A stretch of 64,000 nt of DNA, from contig NW_027305502.1 in assembly GCF_039555335.1 (NCBI RefSeq), forward strand, positions 1 through 64,000, given 5' to 3'. Origin of the DNA: Amphiura filiformis (Eukaryota; Echinodermata; Ophiuroidea; Amphilepidida; Amphiuridae). Under the pieces are notes generated by a model, which saw only the letters and a program-made list of their open reading frames with translations, was not told the origin of the DNA and did not search any database. The position numbers were made by a program, and so were the translations under genes. Position 1 is the first letter of the stretch. Each line of letters begins with the position of its first letter. This document shows, one piece after another, positions 10,282 through 21,358 of the stretch.

Positions 10282-11017
10282 TTACCAACCAAATGGTGGC
10301 TTCACATCCCCCTCAGATGGAGGTGGAGGCGGTGGTGGAAAGGGAGGAAACCCTGGTGGTGGTCCTCTCATGTGGGGAGGCATATTCTGACCTGGAGGTC
10401 CATGTGGTACTGGGAGTCCAAAGTTCATATTTGGTGGTGGGGGTGGTGGAGGAGGTGGTGGTGGGGGTGGTGGTCGAAACATGCCACCACAGTTTCCAAA
10501 CATACCCCCTGAAGAGTCTTGCATCGGATTCATTGGTCTTGGACCAAAATCCCCATTTGAAAATGGTGGACCTTGTGGGTGTGGAGGTGGTCCAAAAGAT
10601 GGTTCCTGCTTGTAGTGGCCTGGTGAACCAAAAGGGGGTTCCTCCTTCCATTGTGCCGGTCCATGGTTGCCACCTGCTGGTGGAGGGCCTTGGTTTCCAA
10701 ATCCTGAATTAGGAAAGGGTCTTAATGGTGGGCCGTCTCCCATATATCCAGGTGGTCTGGGTGGAAATATATGTCCTTGGGGTGGAGGAGGGGGTGGGTG
10801 AGGAGGGGAGGAGGATGTTGGTGTCCTGGTGGTGGCGTTCTTGGTGGGAATTGATAGCCCATTTGACCAAATGGTGGCATCGGCATTGGTTGATGTCCTT
10901 GGTTGTTGTGAAATGCATTGTCACCAAATTGTCCATTGTTACTTTCAAATTGCTGTCTTCCTTGATTTTGAATGTCACTGTGTGGTAGGCCATTCCTGGA
11001 CCATTGACGCCGATGAC
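10282..11017 (-). CDS. NAF1: NAF1 coding exon 8, proline-rich tail, with an apparent one-base frame change
   Basis: Acceptor GTCTGTAG at 11018. The exon opens GHRRQWSRNGLPHSDIQ and continues in one frame to the proline tract near 10830 (PPRTPPPGHQHPPP). From about 10800 the sensible protein continues in another frame, as PPPPPPQGHIFPPRPPGYMG, then a ~14-residue polyproline run, and ends SEGDVKPPFGW. The two frames differ by one base within a C/T-rich homopolymer region. Both sides match the expected composition of the NAF1 tail. Confidence 0.8.
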
Positions 11018-14000
11018 CTACAGACAAAAAAAAAATTAAGTATATATTACCATATATATTACATGCCTTCATCTGATGCTATGCTGGACAACATACATGC
11101 CTTCATCTGATGCTATCTACAGACAACATACATGCCTTCATCTGATGATATCTACAGTAGACAGCATACATGCCTTCATCTGATGATATCTACAGTAGAC
11201 AGCATACATGCCTTCATCTGATGATATCTATAGTAGACAGCATATATGCCTTCATCTGCTGCTATCTACAGTAGACAACAAACATGCCTTCATCTGATGA
11301 TATCTACAGTAGACAGCATACATGCCTTCATCTGATGCTATCTACAGTAGACAGCATACATGCCTTCATCTGATGTTATCTATAGTAGACAGCATCCATG
11401 CCTTCATCTAATGCTATCTACAGTAGACAGCATACATATATGCCTTCACCTGAGGCTATCTACAGTAGACAGCATACATGCCTTCATCTAATGCTATCTA
11501 CAGTAGACAGCATACATGCCTTCATCTGATGCTATCTACAGTAGACAGCATACATGCCTTCATCTGATGCCATCTACAGTAGACAGCATGAGCCTTCATC
11601 TGATGATATCTACAGCAGACAGCATATGTGCCTTCATCTGATGCTATCTACAGTAGACAGCATCCATGCCTTCATCTGATGCTATCTACAGTAGACAGCA
11701 TATGTGCCTTCATCTGCTGCAATCTACAGTAGACAGCATACATGCCTTCATCTGATGCTATCCACAGACAACATACATGCCTTCATCTGATGCTATCTAC
11801 AGTAGACAGCATCCATGCCTTCATCTTATGCTATCTACAATAGACAGCACACATGCCTTCATCTGATGCTATCTACAGTAGACAGCATGTCATGCCTTCA
11901 TCTGATGCTATCTACAGTAGACAGCATCCATGCCTTCATCTGATGCTATCTACAGTAGACAGCATCCATGCCTTCATCTTATGCTATCTACAGTAGACAG
12001 CACACATGCCCTCAAAGAGGATATCACTGTTGAGGCGTGCACCAACTACCCTCTTCATGTTTCTGACCATTATTTGATCGCTGCTACTGTTGACCTTCCA
12101 AAACTCACCGCTCACAAAATATCATATTCATTCAGGAACTTTCGCGATATGGACATAAAGTTGTTCTCTGATGATCTTTCAGCTAAGATGGATTCTATCA
12201 TTGCTTCGGAGTATGATGATTTAGACTCTCTGGTTTATGCCTATAATACTGGTTGCCAAGATGTCCTTAACTCTCATGCACCAATTACATGTAGGACACG
12301 CTCTGTTCAGTAGTCAACCTAGATGGTTCAACAAGTCTGTCCAAGATGCCAGGCAGTACAAACGGCGTTGTGAAAGGCGTTGGAGAAAGTCGCACAGTGA
12401 CACTGACCGCCAGGCGTACATCTCATCTCAGCGGAAGGTTGCTGATGTCATTGCCACTGAGAAGAAATTATATTTTAATGAGACTCTGTTGAACTGTAAT
12501 ACTATAAGGACATGTTCAAAACAGTCAATACTTTGTTTAATAAGAGCCAGTGCTCTCTACCTGATTGTAGTGATCCTGTTAGGTTGGCAAATAGTTTTAG
12601 AAATTTCTTTGTGAACAAAGTTGACAAAATACGTAAAGATGTTGACAGTAAGAGTTCATGTTCTTGTAAGGTTGATCTTGACAGTTGTAGCAGCTGCCAA
12701 GATCTTGTTGTTAGATCAGATCAAAGTGTCTCTGTTCCTTCTCTCTCTACTTTCCGTGCACTGTCTGATGATGATCTTCATCAATTAATAATGAAATGTC
12801 CATCCAAAACTAGTGTCTCTGATCCTATGCCTACTTGGCTATTAAAACAACATCTTACTTTGCTCCTACCTGTGCTCGTGAAGATCGTTAATTCATCCTT
12901 AACCACTGGTATTTTTCCTTCTCACCTAAGAAAAGCTGTTATCACGCCTGTGTTAAAGAAACCATCCCTTGACAATCAACAGTTATCTAATTACCGTCCC
13001 GTCTCTAACTTGCCCTTTTTGGGGAAACTCATAGAGAAAGCTGTCTCTGCTCAGGTATCAACAGCCATGACCTGTCCGAGCCACTCCAATCGGCCTACCG
13101 GACAGGTCATAGCACTGAGACAGCCCTCCTACATGTTCACGATCAAATAATGAGAGCTGTTGATGGCCGTAAAGCTGTCTTTGTTGTGTTACTTGACTTG
13201 ACCGCCGCATTTGATACAGTTGATCATGGTATTCTATTGCGGCGGTTGAGTCAAGAATTTGGTCTCACTGACACTGCCTTGAATTTTTTCAAGACCTACC
13301 TGACCAACAGAACTAGTCAGGTTTTTGTTAAGGGCACGCTTTCCGAGACTGCTCTTCTCAAACATGGTGTACCCCAAGGGTCTGTTCTCGGGCCACAGGC
13401 TTTCTGTTATTACACTATTCCTATGGGTCAGATCATTCGTCACCATGATGTTCAATTCCATTGTTATGCGGATGATGTTCAGTTGTTTGGCGTCTTTGAT
13501 CCTGCTATACCTGGTGATGCGGCTTGTGCCCTCTTTAAACTCATTAATTGCATCAATGAGTTGAGGGTGTGGCTTCAGAGTAACAAGCTCAAGCTCAATA
13601 TGGCAAAAACTGAATATTTCATTGCCGCCTCTGCTACTCATTATGAATTGGTGAAGTTTTACACTCTTCACCTCGATGAGCATGTTATCAAACCCTCCGC
13701 CTCAATAAAAAATCTTGGCGTTGTATTTGATGGTGACTTGAAGATGTCCGACCATGTCACTCAGCTTTGTCGGTCCCTTAATTGGCAACTACGGAATCTT
13801 GGCAGGATAAGACGTTTCATTGACTTCAACACGTGTAATAACATTGTGCGTGCCCTTATATTGTCTAGGATAGATTACTGTTCCTCCCTCCTTAATGGCA
13901 TCCCTCAGAAAAACATTCAACGCCTGCAGGGTATCCAGAACAAATCTGCCGCCTCATCTTCCAGAAGCCCAGATTCACTTCCACATCCCCATTACTTGCC

Positions 14001-17000
14001 CAGCTTCACTGGCTTCCTGTGGCTGAACGAATTAAATTTCGTACGCTTGTCCACACTTACTAATGTGTCAATCTGGATTCTCCTGAATACCTCTCTTCAT
14101 TGCTCCATATCCGCCAGTCCTCATACTATCTCCGATCGGCTGGTAACTCGCTTGTTATCCCCAGAACCTTCAAACTGGCTGGGGATACTGCCTTTTCTGT
14201 GGCTGGCCCCAGTCTTTGGAATAAGCTGCCAATAGTCATCAGAATGGCCCATAGCACTGGGACTTTTAAAAGTCTCCTTAAAACTCATCTCTTCCCCCAA
14301 ATATGATGTTTCCCTTCTTTCTGTCTTCTTCTCGCGCCTCGCATCCCTTGGAAATTTGTGCGCGTTATAAGTTCAGTATTTATTATAACACTGGTCCATC
14401 TTCACCTGGGCCCGGTTTGCGAAACTCTGTCATAAACTTACGACAGTCGTATGTCATGCATATATAGACTATTAATCCGATTTTAATGCGTACATCGCGT
14501 GATACGTCCATTGCGTAGGACATACGTCTGTCGTTGAGTTTCACGAACCAGGCCCTGATGTTTTCTACAGTTTGGTATGCCTCCATCTGATGCTATCACA
14601 CCCCCACACCAAAGTTCACAGAAGATATCTTACACTTCCCACAATGCATTTCTTCCATTTCATTTTTCTGTACAGATTTGCAACATGGGTCGATAGTGAC
14701 AAAAAGTACCGTAATGAACAGAGCATATCCAGATGTTTATTTCTCAACTATTGACCCACGTTTTAGCCAGTCTATCCTCAACATGAAAACAAACGGAACA
14801 TGTACAAAGTAATTTGCCAGCGAAGTGTTACGTGTAATCCGATTATCACCATGTCAACTGGATCACGCTTTGAGAGTTCTGCACCACGATCAAAATGTTC
14901 ACAACACAAAGTCTATGGCATGTACTCCCAATTCCAAAAGGTGCGTGATCCAGTTACTAGGGAGTTATGTAACCACTTCGCTGGTGAATAGGAGTATCAT
15001 TTGCTGTAATGAGGTGATGCATCATGTTGCAAAGGATTCTGGAAAGGGCAAGATATATTCTCTGACCAAAGTTATCCCTAGAATACTTACCCCTTTGATG
15101 ATGATGGCCCCTCTCACTTTCGTTTTCACCTCTGGATTCTTGATTGCCTCTGTCATTTAAAAGCAAACAAGAAATATATTACGGTAATTAATTCCATGAA
15201 AAAATAAAGACAGCAACATAAACTTTCTACAGAATAATCAAGAAAACAAATTGTATCCACCATGCTGGAATCCAAGAACGGGCTTCTTTGAAAGGTGATA
15301 ACTATGGATAACAGTATTATGTGATCTGCATTGATTGTTCAAAGTTTAAAAATTTGGACATCAGAAAAGTACTGAATAAGGTGTTATAACACCAAAAGAT
15401 ACTATTTTTGTTAAATATTGAATTTAAAAAAAAGATAATAGATCCTTTTTTCTTTAATGGATTACTCTGAACTAATATCAATTGTAGGACTCGTGATTTT
15501 AAAATGTGCCAGTTATGTTGGCATGCTCGGTTAACATACAAGTCAAAATCTGCTGTGCAGGCAACAAACATGTCCCAAACCATCCAAATAATATAATTTC
15601 ATATTGTTCAGTTTCATTTAATTACCGGATAATTTATAGCTGTATTAATCAGCACTGGTATTTTTGTCTGGCAAATGGTGTTTTGTTAACTTCAGACCTG
15701 AAACTGACCATTTGTGAAAAAAGTGGAAAATGCTTTTTAAAAAAAAGGAGGAAAAAAAAGCTTAAATTGGGCCGAAAATAAAAAGTAATGCGTAAATTTC
15801 AGGAATAAAAAAAGAGTAAATCAGCTAAAAAGAGGAAAAGTTTCAGGTCTGTAACTTGATCACAAAAAAACTAAAAGAAACACTAGCACCAGGCCATTGT
15901 ACCCTGTTCTTCTTGGCTTTTGATAATTAATACCAATATTCTCATGCTATTTGTGACATTTACTGTAGCTCATTCAATTGTTCCATCACGCTTACCGTCT
16001 TTGTGGTTTCTTCCGTCTCCGTCCATCCTTACCCTCCTGTTTCTTGTGTTTAGCTTCTTTTTCTTTCTCATCATCGCTGTATTCCAGACATTCTGGTGGA
16101 GGTTCTTCATCGTTTTTCCATGATGCATCAGAGCCTCTTTCACTGATACATAAAGATAAAAAAAGACATTGTATTCTCCATTTTAACTTCCAGAACACAA
16201 ACAATGATGTAAGACATTGAACTTCTTAAAAAGAAATATGCGACATGATCAAGGGCAATGAGTCGGATGTGCAATTGTATGTGCCGATTGACTGATGTGG
16301 AAAAAGGATGGAAAATTAAATTTGAATGATAAAAACAAAACCTTTTGACTCTGCAGTCTGCATCTTTTTTCATTCAAGGAGTCACCATGGCTACAAATTT
16401 AATTTTGAAATATCCAGATAAATGAGGTACCGGTATCAAAATTTGCATAACCTAAAATGTTTTTCTTTATGCTATTTTATTTTGAATTTGAATGCACAGA
16501 TTTTGAGTTATTATCTCATAATAAAGGTGGATAATTAGTTTTTTGATATGTTTAGTACAAGTATGTGATATTGATGTGATATCGATATTCACCCAACCAA
16601 TAGCAGAAAGGTGCCAATTTATATAGGAATTTGAATACCTGAATAGAAACCCCACCCATGTCCATGGGAAGTAATTTGAGAAAACTAAAAAACATATGTG
16701 TATCATACATACTGGGTATGTACATACATGCTGGATTTCACATGCCCAATAGATGCACATAGAGTGTGGGTTTTGGTTCAACTTTTATACATATGTTACG
16801 CCTAGGTATAAGCAACAATTTTCCATGCTTAAGGTGGTACTACACCAATTGATAAATTTGTGAATATTTTTGCATTTTTTTCAAAAACTAATAAAACAAT
16901 GGTAACAAAAGTTATGTATATTATATGGGCAGGGAATCCATTTACTACACTGGAATTGCAGTGACTCAAGACAAGTAGTTATTGATTAATTGATCAAATA

Positions 17001-20000
17001 TTGGTTTTCCCTCATTTTTGACTGTAACTTCACAACTGTTGTCTGTGTTGAAATAAAATTTCCAGTGCAGTAGTTGTAGTCCTTGCCCCTATAATATACA
17101 TATTGTACTTGTCAGCAATGCGATATAATTTCTGAGAAAAATTAAAACATAGGCACAAAATTGGCCAGGGGTGTAGTACCATAACTCAATTTGGCCAAAG
17201 TATGGACTTGGGTGGGTTTTGTATTCATGTATTCAATTGTCTTTATGTAGTAGTAACATTCAGGAATGGGTAGACGTTCCCATTTGTCGAGTTTAAACAA
17301 AACAAGATATTCTGCAAACACAGATATCAAACTTACTGTCTGAGTTTATCTGTGAATACATAGGCTGTGATGTCCTTGATGTTTGGGGCAAAGAATACTG
17401 GCATCTTGAGGGTAATGTTTTGTGTTGTGATGTCTGCAGCACTGTTGAAAACAACGGAATACAAAGGCGACACCACAGGACCAAACACATCGTACACCTA
17501 TGAGAGAAGATGAGCAAGTTACAAGAATGTTAAATACTCTACATGCTAGCCATAGGCGTCAACATAAAGTTTTGAAATATTTTCTCAAAATATCAAGAGC
17601 TAACTTAAGAACCACTGAACCAATACTAGGCTTGTTTGTACTCATTTTTATGGATTTTTCATCCTGATTCCAAATATGGTCATGAAAATTTACAATTCTA
17701 AAATTTTTTTTAAACTTGCCGTCTGCAGTCGACACAAACAAGAGTTAAGAAATTGTGTGTGCGTCGGTACAAAATATGGATGCTTCATTAATGTTTCCTA
17801 GTATGTGCAAGAAACATTCATAAAAATTCTTTGAATCATGTGTACAATCAGCTACTGCAAACATCTGCACACACTGGGGATGAGAGTAGGAGGACCAGAG
17901 GTGGTGGATGCAGAGGCTGTATCGGTGGATTACTGATGAAATCTTCTGAACAGAAGATGAAACGTCTAAAACATGAGCAAATCTGAACTTGTGCAACCTA
18001 ATCTGATATTTAACATGTATGTATGTGAGAGCAAGTCTCATATTTTGATGTTTTATAATCATGGTAGGTAACTTAATTGGCACTATTTTTTTTGGGGGGG
18101 GGATCTTCTGGTCATTCAAAAGCGTCTCCTGGTTCAGCAGCAAATGAAGGGACCAGACGACATTTGAAATAATTTAAGTCTCCTGGGCCACAATCCACAT
18201 GCTGTTATTTCAAGACCTGGATACCAGGCAAGTTGGTATGAAGTCCTGTAGGTATATTTGGAGAAATACGGTAGAAGTAGTCATTTTCGCGAGCGTAATT
18301 TTTCACACTTTGCCGATTTTGAACTATTTTACTTGTTTTTATATAAAATTTGCGATTTTGTAAATAGACCTATCCATAAAATAAACATATTTGTGTTGAG
18401 CGCGAAAAGCACAAAAATTACAGCTCCACAAAAATGTCCACCTTCACAGCAGTCTATGTCAGGTTTGCAATACTTACCGCTCCTATGGCTTCTCTATTTC
18501 CTTTGAATAGAACACTGTCCATGTTCAGAGCTGGTATCTTTTGATGTGATTGAATCACAACTGTTGACAAAAACATAAACACACAAAATAACACCATGAA
18601 ATCTTCAGCCTATACAGCATACAACATGAATAATAACCATCAGGACCGTGTAGACCCATAACAAGCCTAGAGGACACCATGGGCTAGCTCCTTTTGAAAA
18701 GTCTATATAGGTGGCATAACACACAGAGAATGTAGAATGGTAAATCCTTTGCTTTTTATCTGCTTTTTAGTCCAGTTGCAAAGTGTACAATTTTCATATG
18801 TCGTTCATTTTTTCCCATGTTATAACCCTGCTGAAGACCTTGATATACCAAAAAAACTTGCATTATGCTACAAGAGTTATGCCCCTAAAAGGTACATGTA
18901 ATACACTATACAGGGGTCAGATTTTGTTCAAAACAACATCAAATTATTCCTCTGGTCAAAACAATTCGAAAAGGTGGATTATTGTGTTCATTCTTTCTTT
19001 TCCTGTCTACTTTCTCCTTTCTTCCTTCCGTCCTTTTTTTCTTTCTAATAATTGAGGTTCTTGACATCATTCTTCATAATTTTTTCAGAAATATTTTTTA
19101 ACACTGTGGGTACTACTGATTTTCTTACATAGCCTCTGATTGGTTTACCAATCAAATCAGAGCTTTTAGATTTATGCCTTATCCCCTGTCAGCCCTACTG
19201 ACTATTCTTACCAAAATCTCTGATTGGCTAAATACATGACATAGTCCTCTTTGTAAACACTTACCAAGTTGTCCAATGATGCTGTTCACATAACCCAATT
19301 CAGTAAGCACTACATCTTCAGGGAGAACCAGCTCACGATACACTACAGTAGGCAGCTGAAAATAGTCAACAGTAGGCCAGACATTCTCAATAATTTGATA
19401 TTGTGAACCACCAATCATGATCATGTTAATGTTTTGTGAACCAAAATACATTCCTATTTAAGCGGAGCATCTCAATTTGTGGGGATCAAGTGGTCGAGAC
19501 CCCTCGCCATATAACTTTGTATGATAAGCTCAAATATTAACGAGAATCCATTTAGATTCTTGCAATTTTGTTGACAAGAATCTTTGTGAGAATGGATTCT
19601 TGCCGAATATCTGACCCTGGAATCAAGTGCAATCCATTTTTTTAAAGATACAAAATCCAAAATTATTTGTAAAATTCCTTTGTCCCTACCTGCTCTGGCA
19701 TAGCTGTAGCCTCTTTTCTGTCCTGTGGCCCTTTCTTCCCATCTGATTTGCCCCTGTAAGGAACAAAATTCAAACAATGCTTCATATCAAATATGGGGTT
19801 TTTTTACTGTACCGCTAAGTCCACAGATAGTTGTGTGCGCTGCAGTTAGCGAAATGCAGGTGTATATATTCATGGGACCGTCATTAATGAATTACGGGTA
19901 ATGGCAATATTGTGATATTTATCTTTAATTCAACCTTTTTTGGGCCACAATCATCATTATTTTGGCTCATTAACCATTTTCGCGCACATATGTCAGCGGG

Positions 20001-21066
20001 TCAGCTGGAACATTTTTTCAATTTTTTCCGGCACACCGCTGATAACTACATACAAGACACTACAACAGTGCCCAAGCACCAGTACATCAATGTTCTCCAA
20101 AATTAGACCTCAGAATTAGACATTATAACATGTATGGACACACCGACAGGTTACTTTTAGGAGCAGCCTGTCCGACGGACTAGTTGCTTTTTTCGCTGAT
20201 TTTTACACACCGTGGAGTATATATATGGATTGTAAAATGGGCAAGAGGACTACAGAGAAGTCACATATGTTCCGAGTGTTGTCAAGCTTTGACAGGGTTC
20301 ACAGAATTGCATAAAATGGCTGAAAACTAATCAAATGTAAATATTGATAAGAAGGTTACTTTTAATATTTTCTTAAATTTTACCTTTGCTGAGTTTGCTC
20401 TTCTGCTTCAGAGTCCTCTCCACTTGATGAAGACAAACTTGAACTGTCACTCGATGAGCTCTCCGAGTCCGATGAATCGCTGCTCGAGTCTGACGTCTCA
20501 CTAGAGCTCTTCACGTCTATAACCTGGGATGCCTCTTTCTTCACTTCTTTTATAAACTCCACATCCTTTTTCTTCTCAGCTGTCGAGTTAGTGTCCATCG
20601 ATTCATCCTCATCTGTATCGTCCTGCGATTGGTACCCGGCTACAAGTTTGATAGAGGGCTTATTACCTGCTCTTACATGTAAGCAGTCTTTACTATTTGA
20701 TCCATCCTGATCTATTGGTTCTGTTTTTATTACAGTTGCGGTGCAAGTCGCATGTTCACTACTAACGGTTTGTTTGGCGTTAATCGCCAAAGTTGGTGAT
20801 CCATTCGGATTTGATTCAATAATGCTTACCCTATTGTCAACATCATCTGATGACCTTGATGAATCTATTATTGGGGTTTCTGCTCCTTCACTGGATGATT
20901 TATTTGACTTATTTAGCTTGTCAACATTTCCATCCAAGGTATAATTTAAAAACAGTTCTTTTTTCACTAGCAGAGATTCAGCATCATTACAAATTGAATC
21001 TGTGATAAATTGATTTGTAGGGCCGTTTATTGTCGCTTCTGGTTTGACTGTGTCCGAGGAACTCAT
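10282..21066 (-). CDS. NAF1: NAF1, H/ACA ribonucleoprotein assembly factor (8 coding exons, whole-gene span)
   Basis: NAF1 is a nuclear chaperone that binds dyskerin and the nascent H/ACA RNA before GAR1 replaces it. It serves snoRNA, scaRNA and telomerase RNA assembly. Coding exons, in order: 21066-20384, 19753-19690, 19355-19265, 18560-18478, 17497-17337, 16142-15996, 15149-15091, 11017-10282. All joins keep phase at GT/AG sites. The order is: an acidic serine-rich N-terminus (about residues 185-228), the Gar1/Naf1 RNA-binding core (about 250-361, containing VVLTELGYVNSIIG and VYDVFGPV), the conserved GSDASWKNDEEPPPE and SDDEKEKEAKH stretch, then a Gly/Arg and proline-rich tail. That stretch is nearly identical to vertebrate NAF1. 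Predicted length is about 674 aa, longer than the ~490-aa human protein. The last exon changes frame once inside a proline tract. TIMM23 is divergent upstream. Confidence 0.92.
11040..12010. repeat. ~38-bp minisatellite, about 25 copies, in the last NAF1 intron
   Basis: The unit is CATGCCTTCATCTGATGCTA followed by TCTACAGTAGACAGCATA, repeated with point variants and some shortened units. It contains the near-palindrome CTACAGTAG. A stranded partial unit (GCCTCCATCTGATGCTATC) lies at about 14579-14598, beyond the LINE. Confidence 0.93.
12010..14310 (+). mobile_element. CR1/L2-type LINE, 5'-truncated and frame-disrupted
   Basis: Reverse-transcriptase blocks are readable in order: a post-endonuclease region (12010-12313), a linker (12310-12720), YRPVSNLPFLGKLIEKAV (about 12995-13045), LLDLTAAFDTVDHGILL (about 13187-13235), HGVPQGSVLGP (about 13363-13395), FHCYADDVQLFG (about 13456-13490) and the C-terminal LSRIDYCSSLLNGI. 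A tail segment, SLWNKLPIVIRMAHSTGTFK, ends with HLFPQI near 14306. The endonuclease start is missing. The protein lies in at least four different frames, so this copy is dead. The downstream GCGCGTTATAAGTTCAGTAT stretch is typical of a CR1/L2 3' end. It is inserted in the minisatellite, on the strand opposite to NAF1. Confidence 0.9.
14408..14555. repeat. ~148-bp MITE (GGGCCCGGTTTGCGAAACT ends)
   Basis: GGGCCCGGTTTGCGAAACTC at the left is mirrored by GAGTTTCACGAACCAGGCCC at the right. Arms continue inward through a GACAG(T)CGTATGTC-like block. Confidence 0.7.
14811..14990. repeat. ~180-bp MITE (GCCAGCGAAGT family), copy 1
   Basis: TTTGCCAGCGAAGTGTTACG at the left is mirrored by CCACTTCGCTGGTGAAT at the right. 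The inner block AACTGGATCACGC is mirrored by GCGTGATCCAGTT. Sequence and terminal logic match the element at 21992-22292. The rest of the intron to 15090, and 15160-15990, shows no other clear feature apart from a weak CAGACCTGAAAC inverted pair around 15690 and 15845. Confidence 0.7.
15091..15149 (-). CDS. NAF1: NAF1 coding exon 7
   Basis: 59 bp. Acceptor AATGACAG, donor AGGG|GTAAGT. It encodes GNQESRGENESERGHHHQR, a low-complexity linker. It is supported mainly by splice sites and phase continuity with both neighbours. Confidence 0.75.
15996..16142 (-). CDS. NAF1: NAF1 coding exon 6, signature GSDASWKNDEEPPPE
   Basis: 147 bp. Acceptor TGTATCAG, donor GACG|GTAAGC. It holds the family signature (ERGSDASWKNDEEPPPE and YSDDEKEKEAKHKK) and a following basic stretch, GRRRKKPQRR, that could act as a nuclear localisation signal. 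Confidence 0.92.
16631..17238. mobile_element. MITE of the CCACCCAAGTCCA family, interrupted by a TTAA MITE
   Basis: The left end reads TTGAATACCTGAATAGAAAC and CCACCCATGTCCA. The right end reads TGGACTTGGGTGGG and TTTTGTATTCATGTATTCAA. An uninterrupted sister lies at 40506-41131. The TTAA foldback at 16833-17180 sits inside this copy. Confidence 0.75.
16833..17180. mobile_element. TTAA foldback MITE (GGTGGTACTACACC family), copy 1
   Basis: TTAA at 16829-16832, then GGTGGTACTACACC. The right end is GGTGTAGTACC followed by ATAA, a decayed TTAA. The arms share AACAAAAGTTATGTATATTA-type sequence and are mirrored around 17000. It lies in NAF1 intron 6 and is nested in another MITE. Confidence 0.8.
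17337..17497 (-). CDS. NAF1: NAF1 coding exon 5, end of the Gar1/Naf1 core
   Basis: 161 bp. Acceptor CTCATAG, donor GACA|GTAAGT. It encodes VYDVFGPVVSPLYSVVF followed by an extended strand and the ITAYVFTDKLR end of the core domain. Confidence 0.92.
17530..17735 (+). repeat. ~200-bp dispersed repeat, paired with 47470-47695
   Basis: Shares GCTAGCCATAGGCGTCAAC, CCACTGAACCAATA, GATTCCAAATATGGTCATG and CGTCTGCAGTCGACAC in the same order and orientation with the segment at 47470-47695. No inverted ends were found. The family is unknown. Confidence 0.7.
18257..18440. repeat. Diverged MITE related to 36268-36453, in NAF1 intron 4
   Basis: Segments such as CCATAAAATAAACATAT and the GAGCGCGAAAA/TTTTCGCGAG-type arms match, in inverse orientation, the clean TA-flanked MITE at 36268-36453. 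Ends are decayed. Confidence 0.5.
18478..18560 (-). CDS. NAF1: NAF1 coding exon 4, Gar1/Naf1 core
   Basis: 83 bp. Acceptor TCAACAG, donor GCG|GTAAGT. It encodes VVIQSHQKIPALNMDSVLF, the middle of the core, which is well conserved with vertebrate NAF1. Confidence 0.9.
19265..19355 (-). CDS. NAF1: NAF1 coding exon 3, start of the Gar1/Naf1 core
   Basis: 91 bp. Acceptor TTTTCAG, donor CTTG|GTAAGT. It encodes LPEDVVLTELGYVNSIIGQL, which corresponds to the first strands of the Gar1-like barrel. Confidence 0.9.
19690..19753 (-). CDS. NAF1: NAF1 coding exon 2
   Basis: 64 bp. Acceptor CTTACAG, donor CAG|GTAGGG. It encodes a short basic linker, GKSDGKKGPQDRKEATAMPE, and ends in phase 0. Confidence 0.82.
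20384..21066 (-). CDS. NAF1: NAF1 coding exon 1 (acidic/serine-rich N-terminus)
   Basis: I placed the start at the ATG at 21066, where the protein begins MSSSDTVKPE. Upstream in-frame sequence crosses a likely acceptor at about 21103 (TTCATTTACAG), so a further 5' noncoding exon is expected and any upstream ATG would be intronic. The exon encodes a low-complexity acidic region ending in a long Ser/Asp/Glu run and TQQR. The donor is AAAG|GTAAAA. Confidence 0.88.
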
Positions 21067-21180
21067 AGTGATAGCGTTTACTGATTTTCGTTTCTTATAC
21101 TCTGTAAATGAAGACAATAAAGAAATTATACAAATTTTAACAAGATGAGTTAACAAATTTAACAAGATGATTAAGAATTA

Positions 21181-21358
21181 TAGGTTAATGAACGTATATT
21201 ACTTGTTGGAAGAGAAATTTCATGCGCGCTGATGTTGATGCGTCTAATGCACGAGCACGAGCCCCAAAGGGGGAGTGCATTAGACGCATCACCATCAGCG
21301 CAAGTGCTTTATTTTGTCTAATTTCTCGAGCAACAAGTAATACAAGTTCATTAACCTA
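21181..21358. repeat. ~178-bp hairpin MITE just upstream of NAF1
   Basis: Left TAGGTTAATGAACGTATATT and right GTTCATTAACCTA are mirrored. Inner arms carry ATGCGTCTAATGCAC mirrored by GTGCATTAGACGCAT, and ATTACTTGTTG mirrored by CAACAAGTAAT. It lies 115 bp upstream of the NAF1 start codon, so it may overlap the promoter or 5' UTR. Confidence 0.8.

Noticed and set aside
10267-11110. Several long plus-strand and alternative-frame open frames opposite the NAF1 last exon
   Set aside because: They are antisense or off-frame shadows of a proline-rich GC-biased coding region. None looks like a protein.
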